From: Enterobacter ludwigii
GTDB taxonomy: Bacteria > Pseudomonadota > Gammaproteobacteria > Enterobacterales > Enterobacteriaceae
Assembly: GCA_900068845.1 (NCBI GenBank)
Contig: CEFQ01000002.1
Location: forward strand, 1-64,000
Direction of reading: 5' to 3'
Length of the DNA: 64,000 nt
Below the pieces are notes generated by a model. It had not been told where the DNA came from. It did no database searches and saw only the letters and a list, made by a program, of their open reading frames with translations. How positions within the stretch are numbered: position 1 is the stretch's first letter; every line of letters starts with the position of its first letter. Shown here piece after piece: positions 27,008 to 36,890 of the stretch. The translations under genes were made by a program, and so were the position numbers.

Positions 27008-27784
27008 TCAACCTGTTTTCACTGCAACCATAAACAGCCGCGGGAACGCTAACAAAACCTGGCCATTGCTGCGTGCGGGATAAGCCGGAATGAGTTTCTG
27101 ATGGTAATCATGGAGAAATGCCGCTTGCTGCGTTTCATCAAGTCCGGCGAGGAAAGGACGCAGTCCGGTGGCGCGCAACCAGGTAATGATGCCCTGCGCA
27201 TCAGCCATTGGGTGATAATAAGTGGTGCGCCAGATATCAACCTGGCAACCCGCATCGGTCAACAGATCGTAATAGTGATCGGTGGTCAGCAGACGTTTGC
27301 GATCCGCCGCCTGTGACGAAATTAGCGCCTGCCATTTTTCAGTCGCTGCCACTTCACGCATTAAGCGGTGCGACGGTTCTTCAAGATTATCGGGCATCTG
27401 AATCGCTAATGCGCCCCCGATGGCCAATTGATCAACCAGATGCGGTAGCAATGTGTGATGTTCAGTCAACCACTGCAGCGAGGCGTTAGCATAGATGACT
27501 TGCTGCGGCTGTTCGGCCTGCCAGCGACGAATATCGGCCTGTTGAAAATGGCCGCTGGGAAGACGTTCGCGCGCCTGCTCTAACATTGCAGCGGAGCTAT
27601 CAATGCCGGTTATCTGCGCCTCCGGCCACGCCTGTGCCAGTAGCTCAGTGCTGTTGCCGGGCCCGCAGCCAAGATCAGTGGCAAAGCGCACATCATGGTG
27701 CGGAATACGCTCCAATAGCTCACGCGCCGGGCGGGTGCGCTCTGATTCGAATTGGCGATATAGCTGTGGATTCCAGTCTTGCAT
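27008..27784 (-). CDS. tam: Trans-aconitate 2-methyltransferase Tam
   Basis: Cytosolic class I methyltransferase that esterifies trans-aconitate, a by-product that inhibits aconitase, using S-adenosylmethionine. The 258 residues align with E. coli Tam (252): MQDWNPQLY start, the SAM motif FATDLGCGPGNSTELL near residue 35, GIDSSAAMLEQA, YANASLQWL, and the C-terminal QILLAFPRLF-like GQVLLAFPRLFMVA. AGGAG precedes ATG 27784. In E. coli this gene lies elsewhere, so its place between pncC and mltB is an insertion relative to that map. Confidence 0.93.
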   Translation of the reverse strand: MQDWNPQLYRQFESERTRPARELLERIPHHDVRFATDLGCGPGNSTELLAQAWPEAQITGIDSSAAMLEQARERLPSGHFQQADIRRWQAEQPQQVIYANASLQWLTEHHTLLPHLVDQLAIGGALAIQMPDNLEEPSHRLMREVAATEKWQALISSQAADRKRLLTTDHYYDLLTDAGCQVDIWRTTYYHPMADAQGIITWLRATGLRPFLAGLDETQQAAFLHDYHQKLIPAYPARSNGQVLLAFPRLFMVAVKTG

Positions 27785-27951
27785 AGCAAAGCTCCTGTCT
27801 GGGCTGAAGGGCTAAACACTACCTGCTTTTCTCATCTTGATAGAAAGAGAAAAGTGCGATATCTCACCTTTTTGCCCTCGCTAGCTGGTTAGGATGCGTA
27901 GATGCCATTAAGTTAAAACGATGTTTCATTTTTCAATCTGAGGAATCTGTT

Positions 27952-28839
27952 ATGTCTGCACAACCCGCATTGCCTGGCGTATGGTGTCCGTCAGTGACGC
28001 CCTTCGACAGCACAAATAATCTGGATATTGATGCACTTGGACGCCATTTTTCGCGTTTAAACCAATCGGGTATTGATACCTTGCTTTTGATGGGCAGCAT
28101 TGGCGAATTTGCATCGCTCACTCAACAGGAGCGGCTGTTGTTGATTCGCGAGGCGCGCCAACTCTCGCCACTGAGCATGGTGGCCAACGTCTCCAGCACC
28201 TGCATTGCGGATATGCTGCAACTGGCCGACGCGGCCTGGCAGAATGGATTTGATGCGGTAATGGTACTGCCTCCCTACTATTACGGACAGACACAGAAGC
28301 AGCTGCTGAGCTATTTCAAAACGCTGGATAAACAGCTGGGTGGTCAGTGGTTTGCCTACAATTTTCCCGCGCGTACCGGCTGTGATTTAACGCCTGCCTT
28401 GGTGGCAGAACTGGCCGCGGAGTTGCCCAATTTTATGGGTATCAAAGACACCATGGATTGTTTGTCGCACAACCGCGCGATGATTGATGAAACCAGAAAA
28501 GTGCGCAGCGATTTCACTGTGCTTTCTGGCTATGACGAATACCTACTGCCCAATCTACTGGCTGGCGGTTCAGGTGTGATTTCAGGCTTGAACAATATTG
28601 TGCCTGAGTTATTTGCGCGTGCGATGCAGGCCTGGCGGGCTGGCGATGTAGCGCAACTCAGTGAGATTCAACAACGCATTGGTCAATTAATGGCGATTTA
28701 CACCATCGGCGATGATTTTGTTACCACCATAAAAACGGCTGTTGCGCGCCGATTTGACTCAATGAGCAGCTACTCGCGCAATTATGGTGGCGAGCTAACA
28801 GCAGAACAGTGCGAGGAAGTGGATCGTTTGCTGAGTTGA
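27952..28839 (+). CDS. DapA-family class I aldolase, YagE/YjhH-like
   Basis: A 295-residue TIM-barrel lyase of the dihydrodipicolinate synthase / N-acetylneuraminate lyase superfamily. The Schiff-base lysine is Lys165 (FMGIKDT), the catalytic tyrosine Tyr136 (FAYNFPARTG) and the carboxylate-binding arginine Arg141. The usual GTTGE loop reads GSIGEF (48-53), so the DapA proton-relay threonine is absent. Together with GIKDTMD and TVLSGYDEYLL this points to the 2-keto-3-deoxy-sugar-acid aldolases YagE/YjhH rather than lysine synthesis. Substrate is unproven. It stands alone, divergent from tam. Confidence 0.8.
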   Translation: MSAQPALPGVWCPSVTPFDSTNNLDIDALGRHFSRLNQSGIDTLLLMGSIGEFASLTQQERLLLIREARQLSPLSMVANVSSTCIADMLQLADAAWQNGFDAVMVLPPYYYGQTQKQLLSYFKTLDKQLGGQWFAYNFPARTGCDLTPALVAELAAELPNFMGIKDTMDCLSHNRAMIDETRKVRSDFTVLSGYDEYLLPNLLAGGSGVISGLNNIVPELFARAMQAWRAGDVAQLSEIQQRIGQLMAIYTIGDDFVTTIKTAVARRFDSMSSYSRNYGGELTAEQCEEVDRLLS

Positions 28840-28847
28840 AACAAACA

Positions 28848-28866
28848 GGACGGCGCTAAGCCGTCC
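28848..28866. terminator. Hairpin between the aldolase gene and yjdM
   Basis: GGACGGC, loop GCTAA, GCCGTCC lies between convergent stop codons, 9 nt after the aldolase stop. T-rich sequence (TTCTTTTTTACG) follows only some 10 nt later on the plus strand, so efficiency is uncertain. Confidence 0.5.
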
Positions 28867-28871
28867 GGTGA

Positions 28872-29207
28872 TTAATTCTTTTTTACGAACTCAGATTTGA
28901 GTTTCATCGGACCAAAGCCATCAATCTTGCAGTCAATGTTGTGATCGCCTTCGACTAAGCGAATGCTTTTGACTTTGGTACCCATTTTCAGCGGAGAGGA
29001 ACTGCCTTTAACCTTAAGATCTTTGACCACGGTAACGCTATCGCCATCAACTAACAGATTGCCGTTAGCATCACGTACCACTAAACCGTCCGCTGCATCA
29101 TCGGCGCTTGCTGTCCAGATATGACCGCAAGAGGGGCAATTCAGATTGTCGCCATCTTGCCAGGTGTAATCGGCCTGGCACACAGGACAGGCAGGTAAGG
29201 TACTCAT
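28872..29207 (-). CDS. yjdM: Zinc-ribbon protein YjdM (PhnA family)
   Basis: A 111-residue protein with an N-terminal zinc ribbon (CPVC-x16-CPSC, about residues 8-27) and a C-terminal KOW-like PhnA domain ([15 protein letters not shown] to [14 protein letters not shown]). It was once named phosphonoacetate hydrolase by mistake; the E. coli protein has no proven phosphonate role. It lies convergent to the aldolase gene and upstream of nothing obvious, between tam and mltB. Confidence 0.9.
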   Translation of the reverse strand: MSTLPACPVCQADYTWQDGDNLNCPSCGHIWTASADDAADGLVVRDANGNLLVDGDSVTVVKDLKVKGSSSPLKMGTKVKSIRLVEGDHNIDCKIDGFGPMKLKSEFVKKN

Positions 29208-29235
29208 AAGCGCTCCTCAGAAGTAGGATGCGGTG

Positions 29236-29265
29236 AAGATGGCACCGCAAAAGGGGCGCCATCTT
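29236..29265 (-). terminator. Possible mltB 5'-distal / intergenic hairpin before yjdM
   Basis: Arms AAGATGGC and GCCATCTT pair around a 14-nt interior in the gap between the mltB stop (29293) and the yjdM start (29207). On the minus strand it follows mltB, so it could end that transcript, but there is no clear T run. Confidence 0.4.
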
Positions 29266-29292
29266 ATACCCTCACACTTTATATGGACAGCA

Positions 29293-30375
29293 TTAAAAGA
29301 GGCTGCCCTGACGTGCTTTAGCGACGGCTTCACCTAATTGCCACACTGCCATTGCATAGTGCGTGCTGTGGTTATAGCGGGTGATCGCGTAGAAGTTCGG
29401 CAGACCGTACCAATATTGATAGCTAGTGCCAAGATCCAGTCGCAGCAAACTGACCTGAGTATTACCGTCCAGCGATCCCTGTGGCGTTAAACCGCTCGCG
29501 GCTAACGTGCTAACCGGATACTTGGTTTTGAAGCCATTTTCCAGCGCTGGAGCCTGACCGCTGGCGGGCACCGCAACGTTTTCACCCGCGCGCCAGCCGT
29601 GTTCCTTGAAATAATTGGCTACGCTGCCAATCGCATCAACCGGATCCCAAAGGTTGATATGACCATCACCGTTAAAATCGACCGCATATTGCTTATAGGA
29701 GGATGGCATGAACTGCCCATAACCCATCGCACCGGCAAAGGAGCCGCGCAGGTCCAGCGGATCGTCTTGTTCTGTGCGCGCCATCAGTAAGAAAGTCTCT
29801 AGTTCACCACTGAAATAGGTTGCACGTCGCGGATAGCTAAATGACAACGTTGCCAGCGCATCCAGCAAGCGCGTTTTGCCCATTACCCGGCCCCAACGCG
29901 TTTCGACGCCGATAATACCCACTATGATTTCCGGCGGCACGCCATAAACCTGCTGCGCACGCTGCAGCGCATCCTGATACTGATTCCAGAATGCCACGCC
30001 ATTCTGTACGTTATCCGGCGTGATGAACTTATTGCGATAGCGTATCCACGCACCGTTCGGGCCGGTTGGCGGCGTGTAGCTCGGCGCTTGCTGGTCCATC
30101 AGGCGCAGCACGTAATCCAGACGCTTTGCCTGGCCAATCACCGCATGCAACTGTTCACGGTTAAAACCGTGTTTTTCCACCATTTGATTGATGAACTGCT
30201 CAGCCGCAGGATTACCGGCAAAATCGCCAAACATCGGCTGAACCGCGTGCGAGGGCTCCAGTAAAAAACCACCTTTAGGTGCAGGCACAACGGCGGGCTG
30301 CTGATGGGATGCGGGCTTACTGCTGCAGGCAGCAAGCAGAGTAATAAGCGGAAGAAGAGCAACCTTAAAACGCAT
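29293..30375 (-). CDS. mltB: Membrane-bound lytic murein transglycosylase B
   Basis: Outer-membrane lipoprotein that cleaves peptidoglycan glycan strands to 1,6-anhydromuropeptides. The 360 residues begin with a lipoprotein signal MRFKVALLPLITLLAAC (lipid on Cys17). The catalytic glutamate is in IIGVETRWGR, and the SLT_2 core includes GAMGYGQFMPSSYKQYAVDF and GDGHINLWDP. ATG 30375 gives the signal peptide; the frame is open 17 codons upstream. In E. coli mltB follows pncC directly; here three accessory genes lie between. Confidence 0.96.
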   Translation of the reverse strand: MRFKVALLPLITLLAACSSKPASHQQPAVVPAPKGGFLLEPSHAVQPMFGDFAGNPAAEQFINQMVEKHGFNREQLHAVIGQAKRLDYVLRLMDQQAPSYTPPTGPNGAWIRYRNKFITPDNVQNGVAFWNQYQDALQRAQQVYGVPPEIIVGIIGVETRWGRVMGKTRLLDALATLSFSYPRRATYFSGELETFLLMARTEQDDPLDLRGSFAGAMGYGQFMPSSYKQYAVDFNGDGHINLWDPVDAIGSVANYFKEHGWRAGENVAVPASGQAPALENGFKTKYPVSTLAASGLTPQGSLDGNTQVSLLRLDLGTSYQYWYGLPNFYAITRYNHSTHYAMAVWQLGEAVAKARQGSLF

Positions 30376-30740
30376 TGGATATCCATAAGCCAGGTGAAAA
30401 CATAAGCACTTATGGTAATCGTTCATTGCAGCGACATACAGAGCAATATCTTAAAATTTAGCCCTTTCCAGCTGGCTTCAGTCGCTTACAACGCCAATTT
30501 GCGAAGCAGCTCCACACTTAACCATTATCATTAAATTTTGCTTTTTACCGTTTGCGGCAATTTGTTATGGTCGGCAGCCATAAAGCCCCGTTGGCGGATG
30601 AAGGCCACATGGCAAAATGGTAACATCCGGCTTTCGTTATCCGTTCACACGATAACGACACTTCCAGGCTGTATTGACCCAGCCTCAGGTAATTAAAAGA
30701 ATGAATGTTGAGTGAGAATGAGATGAAAGGAGCAGAGCAA
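30376..30740. other. mltB-mutS divergent gap, no gene seen
   Basis: A 365-bp stretch between divergent mltB and mutS. It is A/T-rich in the middle and contains no ORF with recognisable coding character. It must hold the promoters of both genes. The string TTTACCG-N-TTATGGT (about 30545-30570) is a poor promoter match, and I cannot assign sites with confidence. E. coli mutS is also reached by sRNAs in its leader; no sRNA gene is evident here. Confidence 0.5.
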
Positions 30741-33284
30741 ATGGACTTTAGTGGCCATACGCCCATGATGCAGCAGTACCTGCGCCTGAAGGCCGATCAT
30801 CCTGACATCCTGCTGTTTTATCGCATGGGCGATTTCTACGAGCTGTTTTACGATGACGCAAAACGCGCTTCGCAGTTGCTGGAAATCTCGCTGACTAAAC
30901 GTGGCGCCTCTGCCGGTGAACCGATCCCGATGGCGGGCGTACCTTACCATGCGGTTGAAGGCTATCTGGCGAAACTGGTGCAACTCGGCGAATCGGTGGC
31001 GATCTGTGAGCAGATTGGCGACCCGGCCTTAAGCAAAGGCCCGGTTGAGCGAAAAGTGGTGCGTATTGTTACGCCCGGCACCATCAGCGACGAAGCGTTG
31101 CTGCAAGAGCGTCAGGATAATCTGCTCGCCGCCATTTTCCAAAGCCAGCGCGGTTTTGGTTATGCGACGCTGGATATTAGTTCTGGTCGCTTCCGCCTGA
31201 GTGAGCCCGCCGATCTGGAAACGATGGCAGCAGAACTGCAACGCACCAATCCTGCTGAACTGCTCTATCCCGAAGATTTCCAGGCGATGTCGTTGATCGA
31301 TCAACGCCGTGGCCTGCGCCGCCGTCCGCTGTGGGAATATGAAATTGATACCGCGCGTCAGCAGCTTAATCTGCAATTTGGCACCCGCGACTTAAGTGGT
31401 TTTGGCGTCGAGCAGGCGCATCTGGCGCTACGCGCTGCAGGGTGCCTGCTGCAATATGTTAAAGACACACAACGCACCTCGCTGCCCCATATTCGCTCGC
31501 TGAGTATGGAACGTCAGCAGGATAGCGTGATCATGGATGCGGCTACGCGCCGCAACCTGGAAATTACGCAAAACCTGGCCGGCGGCATTGAGAACACGCT
31601 GGCGGCGATACTGGATAAAACCGTCACGCCAATGGGTAGCCGTATGCTGAAACGCTGGCTGCATATGCCGCTGCGCGATGTCACTGCCATTGCACGTCGC
31701 CAGGAATCTATCGCTGAGCTGCAATCGCTCAGCCAGGAGTTGCAGCCAGTGCTGCGGCAGGTAGGCGATCTGGAACGCATTCTGGCGCGCCTGGCCTTAC
31801 GCACCGCGCGTCCACGCGATTTGGCTCGTATGCGCCATGCATTCCAGCAACTGCCAGAGTTAAACCAGCTGCTGGAAGGTGTAGAAGCGACCCAATTAAT
31901 CCATCTGCGCTCTCAGATGGGCGAATTCACCGAACTGCGTGAGTTGCTGGAACAAGCGATCATTGAATCACCGCCGGTGCTGGTACGCGACGGTGGTGTG
32001 ATTGCTCCGGGATACAATGCAGAACTCGATGAATGGCGTGCGCTGGCCGATGGCGCCACCGATTATCTTGATCGTCTGGAGATTCGTGAGCGTGAAAAAC
32101 TTGGACTAGACACGCTAAAAGTCGGTTTCAATGCGATTCACGGCTATTACATTCAGGTGAGTCGTGGTCAAAGCCATCAGGTGCCGATTCATTATGTTCG
32201 CCGCCAGACGCTGAAGAATGCTGAACGCTATATCATTCCTGAACTGAAAGAGTATGAAGACAAGGTTCTGACCTCTAAAGGCAAAGCGCTGGCGCTGGAG
32301 AAGGGTCTCTACGATGAGTTGTTCGATCGCTTATTGCCGCATCTCGAAGCGTTGCAAATCAGTGCAGCTGCCCTCTCTGAACTGGACGTGTTAGCGAACC
32401 TGGCTGAACGCGCCTGGACACTTAACTATTGCCGCCCGGTGCTGCAAGAAAAAGCAGGCATCCGTATCACCGCTGGCCGCCATCCGGTTGTTGAACAGGT
32501 TTTGAAAGAGCCTTTTATCGCTAACCCGCTTTCACTCTCACCACAGCGCCGGATGCTGATCATTACCGGCCCCAATATGGGCGGTAAAAGTACCTACATG
32601 CGCCAGACTGCATTGATTGCATTGATGGCGTGGATTGGTAGCTATGTGCCAGCAGAAGAGACAGTCATCGGTCCCATCGATCGCATCTTCACGCGCGTCG
32701 GTGCTGCCGATGATCTGGCTTCCGGACGCTCAACCTTTATGGTTGAGATGACGGAAACCGCCAACATTCTGCATAACGCTACCGAAAATAGTCTGGTACT
32801 GATGGATGAAATCGGGCGTGGCACCTCAACTTACGATGGTTTGTCGCTGGCATGGGCCTGCGCCGAAAGTCTGGCGAATCGCATTAAGGCCATGACGCTG
32901 TTCGCCACCCACTATTTCGAACTGACCACGCTGCCGGAAAAAATGGAAGGCGTAGTGAATGTGCATCTGGATGCTGTCGAACACGGTGACACCATCGCCT
33001 TTATGCACAGCGTGCAGGACGGTGCCGCAAGCAAAAGCTATGGTCTCGCCGTGGCGGCATTGGCAGGCGTGCCGAAGGAAGTGATTAAACGCGCGCGTAA
33101 TAAACTAAAGGAGCTGGAAGCGTTGTCTGGCAGTTCTGCCGCTTCCACGGTGGAAGGTTCTCAAATGCAGTTGCTGGTGACGGAAACCTCACCGGCGTTA
33201 GATGCTCTTGAGGCATTGGATCCCGATAGCTTAACGCCTAAGCAAGCGCTGGAATGGATTTATCGCTTGAAAACCTTGGTTTAG
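30741..33284 (+). CDS. mutS: DNA mismatch repair protein MutS
   Basis: Recognises mismatches and small loops and recruits MutL. The mismatch-binding domain has the [11 protein letters not shown]he-x-Glu wedge near the N-terminus; the clamp and lever regions follow. The C-terminal ATPase has Walker [10 protein letters not shown] and Walker [17 protein letters not shown], and the tail carries the beta-clamp/tetramer segment. AAGGAG lies 8 nt before ATG 30741, giving 847 residues beginning [12 protein letters not shown]. ATGs at 30723 and 30705 would add 6 or 12 residues, nearer to the E. coli length of 853, and remain possible. Confidence 0.96.
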   Translation: MDFSGHTPMMQQYLRLKADHPDILLFYRMGDFYELFYDDAKRASQLLEISLTKRGASAGEPIPMAGVPYHAVEGYLAKLVQLGESVAICEQIGDPALSKGPVERKVVRIVTPGTISDEALLQERQDNLLAAIFQSQRGFGYATLDISSGRFRLSEPADLETMAAELQRTNPAELLYPEDFQAMSLIDQRRGLRRRPLWEYEIDTARQQLNLQFGTRDLSGFGVEQAHLALRAAGCLLQYVKDTQRTSLPHIRSLSMERQQDSVIMDAATRRNLEITQNLAGGIENTLAAILDKTVTPMGSRMLKRWLHMPLRDVTAIARRQESIAELQSLSQELQPVLRQVGDLERILARLALRTARPRDLARMRHAFQQLPELNQLLEGVEATQLIHLRSQMGEFTELRELLEQAIIESPPVLVRDGGVIAPGYNAELDEWRALADGATDYLDRLEIREREKLGLDTLKVGFNAIHGYYIQVSRGQSHQVPIHYVRRQTLKNAERYIIPELKEYEDKVLTSKGKALALEKGLYDELFDRLLPHLEALQISAAALSELDVLANLAERAWTLNYCRPVLQEKAGIRITAGRHPVVEQVLKEPFIANPLSLSPQRRMLIITGPNMGGKSTYMRQTALIALMAWIGSYVPAEETVIGPIDRIFTRVGAADDLASGRSTFMVEMTETANILHNATENSLVLMDEIGRGTSTYDGLSLAWACAESLANRIKAMTLFATHYFELTTLPEKMEGVVNVHLDAVEHGDTIAFMHSVQDGAASKSYGLAVAALAGVPKEVIKRARNKLKELEALSGSSAASTVEGSQMQLLVTETSPALDALEALDPDSLTPKQALEWIYRLKTLV

Positions 33285-33291
33285 TTAATCG

Positions 33292-33326
33292 CCCGCACAG
33301 AAGCCAAGTTCTGTGCGGGTCATTTT
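33292..33326 (+). terminator. Rho-independent terminator of mutS
   Basis: Hairpin CCCGCACAGAA, loop GCCAAG, TTCTGTGCGGG is followed by TCATTTTT, 8 nt after the mutS stop. Confidence 0.88.
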
Positions 33327-33392
33327 TGCTAACTTACATTTCTCTGGTATTGAGCAACATCAGTGGCCTGATCGCAATGAAAGGGCCCTGAC

Positions 33393-34139
33393 TTAAATTA
33401 CGCTATAACCTCCATCAAGCACTAAATTCTCACCATTGACCATTGCCGCTTCGTTGCTGCTGAGATAAAGCACCGTGCTCGCAACTTCGTCAGGCGTGGC
33501 AAAGCGCCGCGAAGGTATTTTTAACTTCATCTGTTCGGCACGCTCACCATGCCAGTAACGCTTACCCAACTCCGTTTCAACCACCGTGGGTGAAATAGCA
33601 TTAGCGGTAATGCCAAACGGCCCCAACTCTGCTGCTAACACGCGCGTGAAAGAAACCATGCCTGATTTGCTGGTGCAGTATGCTGCGTGCTCATTGAGTG
33701 CAATGACACTAGCCTGTGAGGATATGTTGATAAGGCGGCCAAATCCTTGCGCCTTCATAAAGCGGGCACAATGTTGAGCAAGGAAGAATGGTGCCGTCAT
33801 ATTAATCAACATCGTGGTATTCCAGCTGGAGAGTTGCACTTCGCCCACAGGTTCCAGCATGCCAATACCAGCGTTATTCACCAGAATGTCGATTTGGCCA
33901 AAATCATCGTGAATTTGCTCTACCAACTCGCCAAGCGCCTCGACGTTAGCCAGATCGAAAACGTAACCTTGCGAAGGGCTGTCCATCTTGCTGGCAACCG
34001 ATTTAACCTCTTCTGCACGATCAATCATCGCCACCTGCGCGCCCGCAGCACTTAAACAGCGGGCAATAGCGTGTCCAATTCCCGATGCGGCGCCAGTGAC
34101 TATCGCAACCTTATTTTGCAGTGAAAATGGTGTTGTCAT
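33393..34139 (-). CDS. SDR-family dehydrogenase, probably polyol-linked
   Basis: A 248-residue classical short-chain dehydrogenase. It has the nucleotide-binding TGAASGIG (15-22) and NNAG (88-91), catalytic Ser140/141, Tyr154 and Lys158 (YCTSK), and the C-terminal NGENLVLDGGY typical of the family. Asp40 at the end of beta-2 favours NAD over NADP. It lies 26 nt downstream of a polyol-permease-type transporter on the same strand, so oxidation of a sugar alcohol such as an arabitol, ribitol or threitol is the best guess; the substrate cannot be read from sequence. Confidence 0.85.
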   Translation of the reverse strand: MTTPFSLQNKVAIVTGAASGIGHAIARCLSAAGAQVAMIDRAEEVKSVASKMDSPSQGYVFDLANVEALGELVEQIHDDFGQIDILVNNAGIGMLEPVGEVQLSSWNTTMLINMTAPFFLAQHCARFMKAQGFGRLINISSQASVIALNEHAAYCTSKSGMVSFTRVLAAELGPFGITANAISPTVVETELGKRYWHGERAEQMKLKIPSRRFATPDEVASTVLYLSSNEAAMVNGENLVLDGGYSVI

Positions 34140-34165
34140 GTTTCTCTCCTTTTTATGAAGGGTAA

Positions 34166-35485
34166 TTATTCAGATTTGTTAGCTGCTGAATGTAATGACG
34201 CTTTACGCTCAATTTTTGGTTGGGGATTACGGATAAAGAACGTCATCACGCCGCCGGCAAAATAGAGCAGTGAGAAAGTAATAATGACATGCTCTATTTC
34301 AAATGACAGACCGAACATCAATGCGGCAACAGCCGGCCCAATAAGATTGCCGAAGCCGCCACCCAAATTCTGCACTGAAACAGCAGCACCTTTATGCTGC
34401 GGCGCCAGCATCGGAAAAATAGCACCCATCGGCACAAATGAAGTAAGTGTTAAGGCTAATAACAGCGCGCAGACGATTGCCAATACTAGATTGCCGGGGA
34501 AAAGTGAAGGTAAATAATAGAATGCCGCAGTGGTAATAGTACATCCAAAGAAACCGAACCAGCGCATTTGAAAAATCCAGCCAATACGATCACCGATTAT
34601 TCCCCAAAGCACATTGGTTATCGGTTGCACCAGAAAAAATACGCCCCAGATAGTGGCCCATTCTTTCGTTGAAAAACCCAATTCTCGAGTGAAATAAATC
34701 GGCATGAACACGGGCAAACCAAACAGTGCCACATTACACAATATGCGTGTTGTCAATGCAAAGAACATACTTCGGTCTTCAAAGATCAGCGTTATTCCGC
34801 GTGATATTTCGCGTAATTTCTCTTTACGGTTCACGCCCTCACTATTTAGATTATGTTCACTCTGATTTTTAACCGTAATGAATATAATCACGCCACCTAC
34901 CGCAGCGAACAGCAGTGAAAGCCATAAGGTATTGATGAAGCCTATCTCAGGTACCAGAAGACCAGAAAGGAAGGAAGCAGTGATGCCATAACCAATGGTA
35001 AACATCGACCAAATCCAACCTGTCGCGGAGGCGAGTCGATGTTCAGGCGTGCGCTGCACCACTAATACATAGAACCCATAAAAGAACAGCGGATAAGCGA
35101 AGCCACGCAACGTATAACTGACCAGCATCCAGACAAAGTTATTTTCACTCACGCCAAAATAAACGAAGATGGCATGTAAAATAATCCACCAAATAGCGCC
35201 GGTAAGCATGATCTTCTTAGGGCCATAAATTTCACTCACTGCTCCAGAAAGCCAACTTGAGACAGCAGCAGTTAATGCATAAACAGTAAAAACTAAGGAA
35301 ACTTGTTTTTCTCCATAACCAAGATCATAAAGATATCGGGAGAGATGAGCGAGTTCAATACCATCGCCGGTCATAAATATGGCCATTGCAATATATCCCC
35401 ACAGCAGGGATATTGGCATACCGAAAACCACTCTGGAGTATTGCGAATTTGCACTACTGCTTTGCACAATCATTGTTTTAGCCAC
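34166..35485 (-). CDS. MFS transporter, RbtT/DalT/CsbX-like polyol permease
   Basis: A 439-residue major facilitator protein with about 12 predicted membrane helices and a cytoplasmic loop between the halves (about 205-235, charged NQSEHNLNSEGVNRKEKLRE). The start region IAMAIFMTGDGIELAHLSRYL and the loop SGAVSEIYGPKKIML resemble the ribitol/arabinitol permease family. Base composition is more A/T-rich than the neighbours, which suggests a separate origin. It is the first gene of a two-gene unit with the SDR dehydrogenase; no regulator or kinase is beside it. Confidence 0.82.
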   Translation of the reverse strand: MAKTMIVQSSSANSQYSRVVFGMPISLLWGYIAMAIFMTGDGIELAHLSRYLYDLGYGEKQVSLVFTVYALTAAVSSWLSGAVSEIYGPKKIMLTGAIWWIILHAIFVYFGVSENNFVWMLVSYTLRGFAYPLFFYGFYVLVVQRTPEHRLASATGWIWSMFTIGYGITASFLSGLLVPEIGFINTLWLSLLFAAVGGVIIFITVKNQSEHNLNSEGVNRKEKLREISRGITLIFEDRSMFFALTTRILCNVALFGLPVFMPIYFTRELGFSTKEWATIWGVFFLVQPITNVLWGIIGDRIGWIFQMRWFGFFGCTITTAAFYYLPSLFPGNLVLAIVCALLLALTLTSFVPMGAIFPMLAPQHKGAAVSVQNLGGGFGNLIGPAVAALMFGLSFEIEHVIITFSLLYFAGGVMTFFIRNPQPKIERKASLHSAANKSE

Positions 35486-35792
35486 TCCCTTTTAATTTTC
35501 ATTATCCGAATAACTTGTAATACGGCGAACAAGAAAATGGCATAGCATCAGGCGTAAAACTTCTATCCGAATGACATAGGGGATGGAACTAAGGCAATAT
35601 TACAAAGAAAGTCATGCGCAGCATTACATTTTATTAAATGAGAACAAAAATAAAAAAACCATTTATTAGTTGATTCACTAATATCCATTGGCGTTATTTT
35701 AGGTTTATCGCTATAGAATAGAATCTAAGACTTAGCTTTACGAACGCATTATCGTTGACATCAAAGATTCTTAGAATTTATTTTCACCCAAT
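35486..35792. other. A/T-rich gap between rpoS and the polyol permease gene, no gene seen
   Basis: About 300 bp of clearly A/T-rich DNA upstream of the permease gene. It should hold that gene's promoter and any operator, but I find no convincing -35/-10 pair, CRP site or clear operator palindrome. Several imperfect TTCGGATA-like repeats occur (about 35500-35510 and 35564-35571 on the plus strand as TATCCGAAT), which may be regulator half-sites. Confidence 0.45.
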
Positions 35793-35823
35793 AAAAAAGC
35801 GGTGGTTTTCACCACCGCTTTTA
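35793..35823 (-). terminator. Rho-independent terminator of rpoS
   Basis: On the minus strand the hairpin AAAAGCGGTGG / CCACCGCTTTT with a GAAA-containing loop is followed by six T. It begins 20 nt after the rpoS stop codon. Confidence 0.92.
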
Positions 35824-35843
35824 TTTCTTACCAACGTATTCTG

Positions 35844-36842
35844 TTACTCGCGAAACAGTGCTTCGATGTTCAAACCTTGAGTCTGCAGAATCTCACGCAG
35901 ACGACGCAGTCCTTCCACCTGGATCTGACGTACGCGTTCACGGGTCAACCCGATTTCACGACCTACATCTTCCAGCGTTGCCGCTTCATAGCCTAACAGG
36001 CCGAAACGACGCGCTAACACTTCACGCTGCTTGGCATTCAATTCAAACAACCACTTAACGATGCTTTGTTTCATATCATCGTCTTGCGTGGTGTCTTCCG
36101 GACCGTTGTCTTTCTCATCGGCCAGGATATCCAGCAGCGCTTTTTCGGAATCACCACCCAAAGGTGTATCGACCGAGGTAATGCGCTCATTGAGACGCAG
36201 CATACGGCTTACGTCATCAACAGGCTTGTCTAGCTGCTCGGCAATCTCTTCAGCACTAGGCTCATGGTCAAGCTTGTGCGAAAGTTCACGCGCGGTACGC
36301 AGGTAAACATTCAACTCTTTAACGATGTGAATCGGCAGACGGATAGTACGGGTTTGATTCATGATCGCCCGTTCAATTGTCTGACGAATCCACCACGTGG
36401 CGTAAGTTGAGAAACGGAACCCACGTTCTGGGTCAAACTTCTCTACGGCGCGAATCAAGCCGAGATTACCCTCTTCAATCAGATCCAGCAGTGCCAGACC
36501 ACGATTGCTATAACGACGGGCAATCTTTACTACCAAACGTAAGTTACTTTCAATCATGCGGCGGCGAGAAGGAATGTCACCCCGTAGTGCACGGCGCGCA
36601 AAGAAGACTTCTTCTTCTGCCGTCAGCAGTGGTGAATAACCAATCTCTCCGAGGTAAAGCTGCGTCGCATCCAAAACGCGTTGCGTCGCACCCTGTGACA
36701 ACAGCTCTTCTTCCGCTACGTCGTTGTTATCACCAGGTTCGTTCTCAACGAGAGCCTTCTCATCAAAAACCTCAGCTCCGTTGTTTTCCTCGAATTCCGC
36801 ATCTTCATGTAAATCGTTAACTTTCAGCGTATTCTGGTTCAT
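35844..36842 (-). CDS. rpoS: RNA polymerase sigma factor RpoS (sigma-38)
   Basis: Master sigma factor of stationary phase and general stress. From about residue 50 onward the 332 residues are practically identical to E. coli: region 1.2/2 ([36 protein letters not shown]), region 3 and region 4 with the helix-turn-helix ([21 protein letters not shown]). Only the acidic N-terminus differs. It lies 48 nt after nlpD; in E. coli the main rpoS promoter is inside nlpD and the long leader binds DsrA, RprA and ArcZ. Confidence 0.99.
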   Translation of the reverse strand: MNQNTLKVNDLHEDAEFEENNGAEVFDEKALVENEPGDNNDVAEEELLSQGATQRVLDATQLYLGEIGYSPLLTAEEEVFFARRALRGDIPSRRRMIESNLRLVVKIARRYSNRGLALLDLIEEGNLGLIRAVEKFDPERGFRFSTYATWWIRQTIERAIMNQTRTIRLPIHIVKELNVYLRTARELSHKLDHEPSAEEIAEQLDKPVDDVSRMLRLNERITSVDTPLGGDSEKALLDILADEKDNGPEDTTQDDDMKQSIVKWLFELNAKQREVLARRFGLLGYEAATLEDVGREIGLTRERVRQIQVEGLRRLREILQTQGLNIEALFRE

Positions 36843-36890
36843 TAGCGGCTCCTACCCGTGATCCAAGGGCAGAACCAAGGTTCTGCCGGA

